A stretch of 64,000 nt of DNA from Pseudomonas synxantha (GTDB lineage: Bacteria; Pseudomonadota; Gammaproteobacteria; Pseudomonadales; Pseudomonadaceae). The notes under the pieces were generated by a model. That model saw only the letters and a program-made list of their open reading frames with translations. It was not told the origin of the DNA and did not search any database. Position numbers and translations under genes: made by a program. Positions 57,777 to 64,000 of this stretch are shown here, in pieces (the first letter of the stretch is position 1; every line of letters begins with the position of its first letter). Location: NCBI RefSeq assembly GCF_900105675.1, contig NZ_LT629786.1, positions 5,208,001 through 5,272,000 on the forward strand. The letters are read 5' to 3'.

Positions 57777-57839
57777 GTGTGAATCTCGAATTTTCGTTAT
57801 ATAGACGCTGTGACGCCTGGCCTGGCATTTTTCGGTAAT

Positions 57840-58361
57840 TCATTCGTCGGATGGCTTCACCTCGTCTTCCTGCAGGCGCTGCATCACATACGCCAGGGCC
57901 TTGGCCAGATGCTTTTGCACGGAACTGTCGCTGATGTCCAGGTGCTGGGCGACCTGGGCGTGGGTCATGCCTTCGATACGGTTCAAGCGGAAAATCTGCT
58001 GGGTGCGCTCCGGCAACTCTGCCAGTGCCTGCTTCAACGCCTGTCGCTGTTGCTGCGCCATTGCCTGAGCCTCCAACCCGGCCACGTCATCTTCAATCTC
58101 GGCCAGCGCCTCGTGGGGCACGGTGTCAGTCTTGCGCCGTGCCTCCTGGCGAATATGGTCGATCAGCAGATTGCTCGCCGTTCGATAGAGATAGCCCTGG
58201 GAGTTGTCGATGCGCTCGCCGGCCGGCTTTTGCGCCAGGCGCAGGAAACTCTCCTGCACCAGGTCGGCGGCCAATTGCGGGTCCCGTACCTTGCGGGCCA
58301 GATACCCGCGCAGCGTATCGGCATGCTTGAGAAACAAGCCCTTGAGATCCACGTCCGACAA
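57840..58361 (-). CDS. hasI: HasI ECF sigma factor
   Basis: 173 residues. Sigma region 2: LKGLFLKHADTLRGYLARKVRDPQLAADLVQESFLRLAQKP...NSQGYLYRTASNLLIDHIRQEARR (about 7-80). Region 4: LAELPERTQQIFRLNRIEGMTHAQVAQHLDISDSSVQKHLAKALAYV (about 112-158). FecI-like ECF of iron or haem uptake systems; directs hasR transcription after HasR signalling. It is the first gene of the locus and has a candidate Fur box 51-69 nt upstream of its start. Confidence 0.93.
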   Translation of the reverse strand: MSDVDLKGLFLKHADTLRGYLARKVRDPQLAADLVQESFLRLAQKPAGERIDNSQGYLYRTASNLLIDHIRQEARRKTDTVPHEALAEIEDDVAGLEAQAMAQQQRQALKQALAELPERTQQIFRLNRIEGMTHAQVAQHLDISDSSVQKHLAKALAYVMQRLQEDEVKPSDE

Positions 58362-58411
58362 ACCGACTCCCTGGAATGTTAAGGAAACAGGCGGGCATCT
58401 TAAGCGTTGTC

Positions 58412-58430
58412 GAGAATGATTTTCAATTGA
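58412..58430. promoter_or_regulatory. Candidate Fur box of hasI
   Basis: GAGAATGATTTTCAATTGA matches the 19-bp Fur consensus GATAATGATAATCATTATC at 13 positions, including all of AATGAT and the TCA of the second half. It lies 51 nt upstream of hasI and 139 nt upstream of the divergent aroQ. Iron repression of the has locus is well known in P. aeruginosa. Confidence 0.6.
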
Positions 58431-58568
58431 TATCTAATCTGATTGCCATGTGCCGTAGCATTGATTAACGGTTCGATAATCGAACGGAACCGCTGCCGAC
58501 AATTGACCAAATTAACCATCCAGTACATTTTGTCTCCACAACCAATAAGAAACTGTGGAGAACCCTCT

Positions 58569-59015
58569 ATGCCGCCCATCGTGCTGGTGCTCAACGGCCC
58601 TAACCTCAATCTGCTTGGCACCCGCGAGCCCGCTACTTATGGCCACGAAACCCTGGCCGACATCGCCGCCCTGTGTGGTCGCAGCGCAGACAAGCTCGGG
58701 CTGAAAATCGAGTTTCGTCAGACCAACCATGAGGGCGAACTGCTCGACTGGATCCACGGCGCCCGCGCCCGCTGCGCTGGTATCGTGATCAACCCGGCAG
58801 CCTGGACCCACACCTCGGTCGCGATCCGCGATGCACTGGTGGCCAGTGAAGTGCCAGTGATCGAAGTGCATTTATCCAACGTGCATGCCCGCGAGGCTTT
58901 TCGTCATCACTCGTTTGTATCCCCTATCGCCCAGGCGGTGCTGGCCGGGTTTGGCAGCCACGGCTACCACCTGGCCCTGGAGCATTTCAGCCATACGCTG
59001 AAGGGACGCGCTTGA
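58569..59015 (+). CDS. aroQ: Type II 3-dehydroquinate dehydratase
   Basis: 148 residues from the ATG at 58569 behind GGAGA. Catalytic features: [26 protein letters not shown] with Tyr24, [30 protein letters not shown], and [18 protein letters not shown] with the active-site His. Dodecameric type II dehydroquinase. It dehydrates 3-dehydroquinate to 3-dehydroshikimate. Its place next to a shikimate/quinate dehydrogenase, QuiC and a permease argues for a catabolic copy acting on quinate rather than the housekeeping aroQ that is usually next to accB. Confidence 0.95.
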   Translation: MPPIVLVLNGPNLNLLGTREPATYGHETLADIAALCGRSADKLGLKIEFRQTNHEGELLDWIHGARARCAGIVINPAAWTHTSVAIRDALVASEVPVIEVHLSNVHAREAFRHHSFVSPIAQAVLAGFGSHGYHLALEHFSHTLKGRA

Positions 59016-59863
59016 TGAAATCACGCATTCTCGCCGGCCTGATCGGCGCCGGTATCCAGGCCTCCCGCACCCCGGCGCTGCATGAAGAGGAAGGCGACGC
59101 GCAGGGCTTGCGCTATCTGTATCGACTGATTGATCTTGAGCCGCTGCACCAGGACCTCAACGCCCTGCCCGATCTGCTGCGGGCCGCCGAGTTGATGCAC
59201 TTCAACGGGTTGAACATTACTTACCCGTGCAAGCAGGCGATCCTGCCGTTGCTCGATGACTTATCCGACGAAGCCAGAGGCATTGGTGCAGTCAACACGG
59301 TGGTGTTCAAGAACGGTAAGCGGATCGGCCATAACACCGACTGCCTGGGGTTCGCTGAAGGGTTTCGCCGCAACTTGCATGACGTCGCCCGCCGGCACGT
59401 CGTGCAGATGGGTGCCGGCGGCGCAGGGGCGGCGGTGAGCCATGCGCTGCTGGCAGAAGGTGTTGAGCACTTGAGCATTTTCGATGTGGACGCCTCCCGT
59501 GCCCGCGACCTTGTCGATAACCTTGCGCAGCGTTTCGGGCCCGGTCGCGCCCAGGTCGGCACTCATCTGGAAAATGCGATGGCCGAGGCCGATGGGTTAG
59601 TGAATACCACGCCGATGGGCATGACCAAGCTGCCCGGCACACCGGTGCCAGCTGCGTTGTTGCGCACAGAACTGTGGGTGGCTGAGATCGTATATTTCCC
59701 ACTGGAAACCGAGCTGCTGCGCGATGCCCGCGCCTTGGGCTGCCGTACCCTGGATGGCGGCAATATGGCGGTGTTTCAGGCGGTGAAGGCGTTTGAGTTG
59801 TTCTGCGGCCAAGTGCCGGACGCCGATCGAATGCTGGCGCACTTCCAGAGCATGAATGGCTGA
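59015..59863 (+). CDS. Shikimate/quinate dehydrogenase, probably NAD-dependent
   Basis: 282 residues from the ATG at 59015, overlapping the aroQ stop (TGATG), so translationally coupled. AroE fold: NGLNITYPCKQAILP with the catalytic Lys (about 73), GAVNTVV, HNTDCLGFAEGF with the catalytic Asp (about 110). Nucleotide site MGAGGAGAAVSHALLAEGVEHLSIFDVDASRARDL ends its second strand with Asp instead of the NRT of NADP enzymes, which suggests NAD and a catabolic role. Oxidises quinate to dehydroquinate and/or shikimate to dehydroshikimate. The precise enzyme (YdiB-, QuiB- or RifI-like) cannot be fixed by eye. Confidence 0.85.
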   Translation: MKSRILAGLIGAGIQASRTPALHEEEGDAQGLRYLYRLIDLEPLHQDLNALPDLLRAAELMHFNGLNITYPCKQAILPLLDDLSDEARGIGAVNTVVFKNGKRIGHNTDCLGFAEGFRRNLHDVARRHVVQMGAGGAGAAVSHALLAEGVEHLSIFDVDASRARDLVDNLAQRFGPGRAQVGTHLENAMAEADGLVNTTPMGMTKLPGTPVPAALLRTELWVAEIVYFPLETELLRDARALGCRTLDGGNMAVFQAVKAFELFCGQVPDADRMLAHFQSMNG

Positions 59864-59880
59864 CTGCCGAAACAGAGTTC

Positions 59881-59989
59881 AAATGTGGGAGGGGCGGTGC
59901 GACGATTCGACTTGCTCCCGATTGCGGTGTATCAGTCAGCACATGCTTGGCTGACAGACCGCTATCGGGAGCAAGCCCCCTCCCACATT
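59881..59989. repeat. REPIN with a 16-nt insertion in the left REP
   Basis: Left arm AAATGTGGGAGGGG, then CGGTGCGACGATTCGA, then CTTGCTCCCGAT; the right arm (59963-59987) is a normal REP. The spacer contains CAGTCAGC/GCTGAC-like complementary bases. Between two convergent genes. Confidence 0.9.
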
Positions 59990-60004
59990 GGCCCTGCGCT
60001 GAAC

Positions 60005-60670
60005 TCAGGCCTGCAGGTAGCGCAACACCGACTCGCAAATCATCTCCCGATGCCGCTGCTTGATCGCCTCGTCCGACAGCTCTATCTGGAAGATCTCACT
60101 GAAGGTATGCCGGTTGGATACCCGGTAAAAGCTGAACGAGTTGATCAGCAGGTGCACGTCCAACGGCTCGAGCCCTTCACGAAACAACCCCAATTCGGCG
60201 CCACGGCGCAAGGTCTCACCCAGCCCCTCAAGGATCTTGCTGTTCATCGCCTTGATGGTGTCGGTGCGTTTGACGTACTCGGCGTTGTGGATATTTTCAA
60301 TGCTGACGATGCGTACGAAATCCACGTTCTGGTCGTGGTGATCAAACGTGAACTCCACCAGCCGGCGAATCGCTTCACGCGGTTCCAGGGCGGTGAGGTT
60401 CATGCGGGTCTCGGTGTTGCGAATATCGCCGTAGAGCTTCTCCAGCACCTCGACGTACAACTGCTCCTTGCTGCCGAAGTAGTAATAGATCATGCGCTTG
60501 GAGGTGTGGATGCGCTCGGCGATGGCATCCACGCGGGCACCGGCCAGGCCCTGCTGAACAAACTCGACAATAGCTTCCTGGAGAATATTCTCGCGGGTCT
60601 TTTCCGGGTTGTTCTTACGACTCTTACGCGGTGCGTCTGACACCGCGGGAAGATCGGGACTCGAGGTCAT
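60005..60670 (-). CDS. TetR-family regulator of the quinate/shikimate cluster
   Basis: 221 residues from the ATG at 60670. N-terminal TetR helix-turn-helix: RENILQEAIVEFVQQGLAGARVDAIAERIHTSKRMIYYYFGSKEQLYVEVLEKLY (about 26-80). The longer C-terminal domain includes HLLINSFSFYRVSNRHTFSEIFQI, seen in regulators of aromatic acid catabolism. It lies immediately upstream of quiC in the same direction as the last gene read from the other side, and the cluster contains an AACCGGTT operator-like palindrome. A role in sensing quinate, shikimate or protocatechuate is inferred. Confidence 0.85.
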   Translation of the reverse strand: MTSSPDLPAVSDAPRKSRKNNPEKTRENILQEAIVEFVQQGLAGARVDAIAERIHTSKRMIYYYFGSKEQLYVEVLEKLYGDIRNTETRMNLTALEPREAIRRLVEFTFDHHDQNVDFVRIVSIENIHNAEYVKRTDTIKAMNSKILEGLGETLRRGAELGLFREGLEPLDVHLLINSFSFYRVSNRHTFSEIFQIELSDEAIKQRHREMICESVLRYLQA

Positions 60671-60747
60671 GGGGCGCTCACAGCCATTGTTGTGCAGGCG
60701 CTGATTATGGGCTGCGGCGCTCGCCGAAGGAAGCACCCGGCCGGCAG

Positions 60748-62649
60748 TTATAAACGCGCCTGGCGCACCGCACCGCTGCGCGACTTGGCCATCGCGGCCA
60801 AACGCACTGCCACGTTGGCTGCGCCATAGCCGGCATAGCCGTTCTTGCGCTGGATGATCTCGAAGAAAAACCGCCCTTCGAACGGCTCGGTGTACACATG
60901 AAACAACTCACCGCCCTGGGAGTCGCGATCGTACAGCACGTTGTAGTACGCCAACTCGCTGAGAAACTCATCGTCAAAATCGAAGCGTGCCGCCAAGTCG
61001 TCATAATAGTTGAGCGGAATATCCAGCAACGGCACCCCGGCCTCCTTCGCCCGACGTACTTCGGCGAAAATATCCGCGCAATCGAAGGCAATGTGATGCA
61101 CCCCCGAACCACGATAGCTGGAAAGTGCGTGGGAAATCGCGGTGTTGCGGTTTTCGGAAATATTCAATGGCAGGCGGATCGAGCTGCAACGGCTGCGCAA
61201 CGCACGGCTTTTCACCAGGCCGTACGGGTCGGGCAACACCACTTCGTCATCGGCTTCGAAATCCAGCAGGCTCTTGTAGAACAGCACCCAACTGTCGAGG
61301 CTGTCGGCCGGCAAGGCCATGGCCATATGGTCGATGCGCAGCAAGCCACCGCTGGCGACAGAGGCCGGTTGCAGGTTGAAGTCAGTATCGTAGAGCCCGC
61401 CTTCACTGGGGGCGACCAGGTAAATCAGGCTACCATCCGGCGCACGTACCGCGGCTAATTCCAGCTCGTTGGGGCCGACCAGGCCGCGATACGGCTGCCC
61501 TTTGAAGGCCACCGCCCGCTCCAGGGCCTTGGCGCTGTCTTTGACCCGAATCGCCGTGGCACACAAGGAAGGGCCATGGGCCTCGAAAAAGTTGTGGGCG
61601 AAGGAATAAGGCTCGCAATTGAGGATCAGGTTGATGTCGCCTTGGCGCAGCAGGCTTACATTCTTGGAGCGATGCTGGCCGGCCTTGGCGAAACCCAGGC
61701 GCTGCAGCCAATGGGTGAGCTTGGCGCCAAGGCTTTCATCCACGGCAAACTCCAGGAATTCGATGCCGTCGTATTCACTGGCCGCCGGGGTTTCAAACAG
61801 GATATCGACGGGCTGGGTGGGCTGCTCCTCGGCCAGGCGCTGACGGGTTTTCTCTTCCAGGTACAGCAGCGAACGCAAGCCATCCGCCGCATTCGCGCGG
61901 GTCGGCGCGGCGCGAAAGCCATCGTTGAAAATCTCCAGGGACAATGGCCCGGTGTAGCCGCTCTGGATAATCGGTGCCAGAAAACCGGCCAGGTCAAATT
62001 CGCCCTGGCCCGGGAAGCAACGGAAGTGCCGGCTCCACTCCAGCACATCCATGGCCAGGATCGGCGCATCAGCCATTTGCACAAAGAAGATCTTGTCGCC
62101 CGGGATCTGGGCGATGCCGCTCGGGTCGCCCTTGAGCGACAGCGTGTGAAAACTATCGAGCAACACACCAAGGTTCGGGTGGTCGACCTTGCGCACCAGG
62201 TTCCACACCTGCTGCCAGGTGTTCACATGCTTGCCCCAGGCCAACGCTTCATAACCAATGCGCAGGCCACGCTTGCCGGCATGTTCGGCCAGCAGGCCCA
62301 GGTCATCGAGTAAAATATTTTCGTCGCCCACACAATCGGCCGACGCATTGCTGCACACCAACACCAGGTCGGTGCCCAGTTCATGCATCAGGTCAAACTT
62401 GCGCTCGGCGCGCTCCAGGTTGCGCGCCAGGCGGTCGCGGCGGCAACCTTCGAAGTCGCGAAACGGTTGGAACAGGGTGATGGCGATGCCCAGGTCAGCG
62501 CACATCTGTCTAACTTCGCGGGGGCTGCCGTCGTAATACAACAAGTCGTTCTCGAATATTTCCACCCCATCAAACCCGGCGGCGGCAATAGCTTCGAGCT
62601 TTTCCGGCAAGGTGCCGCTCAACGAAACAGTGGCAATGGAACGTTGCAT
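60748..62649 (-). CDS. quiC: 3-Dehydroshikimate dehydratase fused to an HPPD-like domain (QuiC)
   Basis: 633 residues, two domains. N-terminal half (about 1-280) is an AP-endonuclease-2-type TIM barrel: MQRSIATVSLSGTLPEKLEAIAAAGFDGVEIFENDLLYYDG, LLDSFHTLSLKGD, and a metal site of Glu/Asp/His. C-terminal half (about 285-620) is a VOC/4-hydroxyphenylpyruvate dioxygenase-like fold: DGIEFLEFAVDESLGAKLTHWLQRLGF and HHIAFDCADIF, ending FFFEIIQRKNGYAGYGAANVAVRLAAM. Matches the fused QuiC1 enzymes of Pseudomonas that turn 3-dehydroshikimate into protocatechuate. The dioxygenase half has an unresolved role. Confidence 0.93.
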   Translation of the reverse strand: MQRSIATVSLSGTLPEKLEAIAAAGFDGVEIFENDLLYYDGSPREVRQMCADLGIAITLFQPFRDFEGCRRDRLARNLERAERKFDLMHELGTDLVLVCSNASADCVGDENILLDDLGLLAEHAGKRGLRIGYEALAWGKHVNTWQQVWNLVRKVDHPNLGVLLDSFHTLSLKGDPSGIAQIPGDKIFFVQMADAPILAMDVLEWSRHFRCFPGQGEFDLAGFLAPIIQSGYTGPLSLEIFNDGFRAAPTRANAADGLRSLLYLEEKTRQRLAEEQPTQPVDILFETPAASEYDGIEFLEFAVDESLGAKLTHWLQRLGFAKAGQHRSKNVSLLRQGDINLILNCEPYSFAHNFFEAHGPSLCATAIRVKDSAKALERAVAFKGQPYRGLVGPNELELAAVRAPDGSLIYLVAPSEGGLYDTDFNLQPASVASGGLLRIDHMAMALPADSLDSWVLFYKSLLDFEADDEVVLPDPYGLVKSRALRSRCSSIRLPLNISENRNTAISHALSSYRGSGVHHIAFDCADIFAEVRRAKEAGVPLLDIPLNYYDDLAARFDFDDEFLSELAYYNVLYDRDSQGGELFHVYTEPFEGRFFFEIIQRKNGYAGYGAANVAVRLAAMAKSRSGAVRQARL

Positions 62650-62681
62650 GGATGACTCCCGGCGATTGTTGTTTGTGACAA

Positions 62682-62710
62682 ATTATTCGCCCCCAGCCTA
62701 CATGCAGCAA
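62682..62710 (-). promoter_or_regulatory. Predicted sigma-70 promoter of quiC
   Basis: On the minus strand TTGCTG (62710-62705), 17-nt spacer, AATAAT (62687-62682), 33 nt upstream of the quiC start. Both hexamers match the consensus at four or five of six positions. Confidence 0.45.
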
Positions 62711-62722
62711 TTAAAATGTACG

Positions 62723-62730
62723 AACCGGTT
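62723..62730. promoter_or_regulatory. Operator-like palindrome AACCGGTT
   Basis: CGAACCGGTTAG with a perfect 8-bp core AACCGGTT, 12 nt upstream of the predicted -35 of quiC in the gap between quiC and the permease. AACCGGTT-type sites are common for TetR-family regulators; the local TetR protein is the likely binder (inference). Confidence 0.45.
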
Positions 62731-62873
62731 AGTTTTTGGTGCGATTATCGAACACTATGCCCCTTTGGCGAATTGACGACTTTTTAACCACTGCGCACCA
62801 TCGACCGGGCAACTCGTTCAAGTAACAAGACCCAGAACACACCATAAAAATTTCAAAAAACGGGTACGACCTC

Positions 62874-64000
62874 ATGCCTCTGCAAAACCCAGCCCTGGCC
62901 GCGCGCCCGGGCAACCCGCACGCCGGCATCGGCGACAAGATCCGCGGCGCCCTGGCCGTGGGTAAAACGCGCTGGGGCATGCTGGCCCTGGTGTTCTTCG
63001 CCACCACTCTGAACTACATCGACCGCGCCGCCCTCGGCGTCATGCAGCCGATCCTCGCCAAGGAAATGAGCTGGACGGCGATGGACTACGCCAACATTAA
63101 CTTCTGGTTTCAGGTCGGCTACGCCATTGGCTTTGTGCTGCAAGGCCGCTTGATCGACCGGGTGGGCGTCAAGCGCGTGTTCTTCTGCGCCGTGCTGTTG
63201 TGGAGCCTGGCCACTGGCGCCCACGGCCTGGCCACCTCGGCGGTGGGCTTTATGGTCTGCCGCTTTATCCTCGGGCTGACCGAAGCCGCCAACTATCCGG
63301 CTTGCGTCAAGACCACCCGCCTGTGGTTCCCCGCCGGTGAGCGTGCGGTCGCCACCGGTATCTTCAACGCCGGTACCAACGTCGGCGCGATGATGACGCC
63401 GATGCTGCTGCCGTTGATCCTGCACGTGTGGGGCTGGCAGGCAGCGTTCCTGTGCATGTCGGCACTCGGCGGCATCTGGCTGTTGTTCTGGGGGCTGAAG
63501 TACTACAACCCGGAAGACCATCCCACCGTCAAACAATCCGAACTGGACTACGTGCAACAGCAAGTCGAGCCGGAACAACCCCGCGTGCCATTCAGCCGCA
63601 TCCTGCGCATGCGCGGCACCTGGGCCTTCGCCCTCGCCTACTCGCTGACCGCGCCGGTGTTCTGGTTCTACCTGTACTGGCTGCCGCCGTTCTTGAACCA
63701 GCAATACAACCTGGGCATCAACGTGACGCAAATGGGCATTCCGCTGATCATCATCTACCTGACCGCCGATTTCGGCAGCGTGGGGGGTGGGATCCTGTCA
63801 TCGTTCCTGATCGGTCGTGGGATGAACTCGATCAAGGCCCGCTTGCTGTCGATGCTGCTGTTTGCCTGCTGCATCGTCGGTGTGATCATGGCGGCCGGTT
63901 CCAGCCAGCTGTGGGTCGCGGTGTTCGCCATCTCCCTGGCCATCGGCGCGCACCAAGCCTGGACCGCCAACATCTGGAGCCTGGTGATGGACTACACGCC
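62874..64000 (+). CDS. MFS permease, probable quinate/shikimate transporter (partial)
   Basis: The frame runs from ATG at 62874 (MPLQNPALAARPG) off the window end; 375 codons are visible. MFS of the anion:cation symporter (ExuT/DalT-like) group: TRWGMLALVFFATTLNYIDRAALGVMQPIL in TM1, RLIDRVGVKRVFF after TM2, GLTEAANYPACVKTTRLWFPAGERAVATGIFNAGTNVGAM in TM4-5. Eight TM segments lie before the cut, plus parts of later ones. Divergent from quiC and sharing its regulatory gap, it most likely imports quinate or shikimate. The C-terminus is outside the window. Confidence 0.85.
   Translation, partial: MPLQNPALAARPGNPHAGIGDKIRGALAVGKTRWGMLALVFFATTLNYIDRAALGVMQPILAKEMSWTAMDYANINFWFQVGYAIGFVLQGRLIDRVGVKRVFFCAVLLWSLATGAHGLATSAVGFMVCRFILGLTEAANYPACVKTTRLWFPAGERAVATGIFNAGTNVGAMMTPMLLPLILHVWGWQAAFLCMSALGGIWLLFWGLKYYNPEDHPTVKQSELDYVQQQVEPEQPRVPFSRILRMRGTWAFALAYSLTAPVFWFYLYWLPPFLNQQYNLGINVTQMGIPLIIIYLTADFGSVGGGILSSFLIGRGMNSIKARLLSMLLFACCIVGVIMAAGSSQLWVAVFAISLAIGAHQAWTANIWSLVMDYT

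Overview
The window is chromosomal DNA of a Pseudomonas, most likely of the P. fluorescens group. Evidence: GC-rich coding with G/C-ending codons; gene order that matches from memory the P. aeruginosa PA4601-PA4615 block (morA, glyA, yjiA/yjiX/cstA, PilZ, radA, ankB, katB, mscL, fpr); and at least eleven short intergenic palindromes built on GTGGGAGGGGGC, the REP/REPIN family typical of P. fluorescens-type genomes. No tRNA, rRNA, CRISPR array, intact insertion sequence or prophage was recognised.

Layout. 1-2.2 kb: end of a BenE-like transporter, then a scar of three gene fragments (two MFS transporters, one LysR regulator). 2.2-8.8 kb: a structured non-coding segment, an isochorismatase-fold hydrolase, a second structured element, an unknown secreted protein, a GT39-type glycosyltransferase, a YqhA-type membrane protein and a large unknown lipoprotein. 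9-15.9 kb: Lon-like protease, DUF3015 protein, an Lnb/DUF4105-type gene broken by one in-frame TAG, chorismate mutase, lipoprotein, GreA/GreB-like factor. 15.9-33.3 kb: gdhA, ettA, morA, glyA, the yjiA-yjiX-cstA operon, a MapZ-type PilZ protein, radA, ankB-katB and mscL. 33.3-40.8 kb: fpr, a LuxR solo, rlmG, the cyanide-insensitive oxidase operon cioAB plus a DUF2474 peptide, with a perfect ANR/FNR box upstream, and an MFS exporter. 40.8-47.7 kb: a three-subunit molybdenum hydroxylase operon, a small secreted protein, a purine permease and trmA. 47.7-48.6 kb: a DUF4160/DUF2442 pair resembling a toxin-antitoxin module. 48.7-58.4 kb: the complete haem acquisition locus hasI-hasS-hasR-hasA-hasD-hasE-hasF with candidate Fur boxes. 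58.5-64 kb: a quinate/shikimate catabolic cluster (dehydroquinase, shikimate/quinate dehydrogenase, TetR regulator, QuiC, MFS permease cut by the window end).

Functional themes. Haem-iron capture (has) is controlled by a cell-surface signalling sigma/anti-sigma pair. c-di-GMP control appears twice (MorA and a PilZ receptor). Oxidative and low-oxygen respiration is served by periplasmic KatB/AnkB, Fpr and CioAB. The qui cluster feeds quinate and shikimate into protocatechuate. The most novel-looking items are the two structured elements near 2.3 and 3.2 kb, the DUF4160/DUF2442 pair with an AT-hook-like tail, the amber stop directly behind the catalytic motif of the Lnb-like gene, the palindrome between katB and mscL, and the REPIN variants. 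Assignments rest on reading translated sequence and on memory of families; no database search was run.
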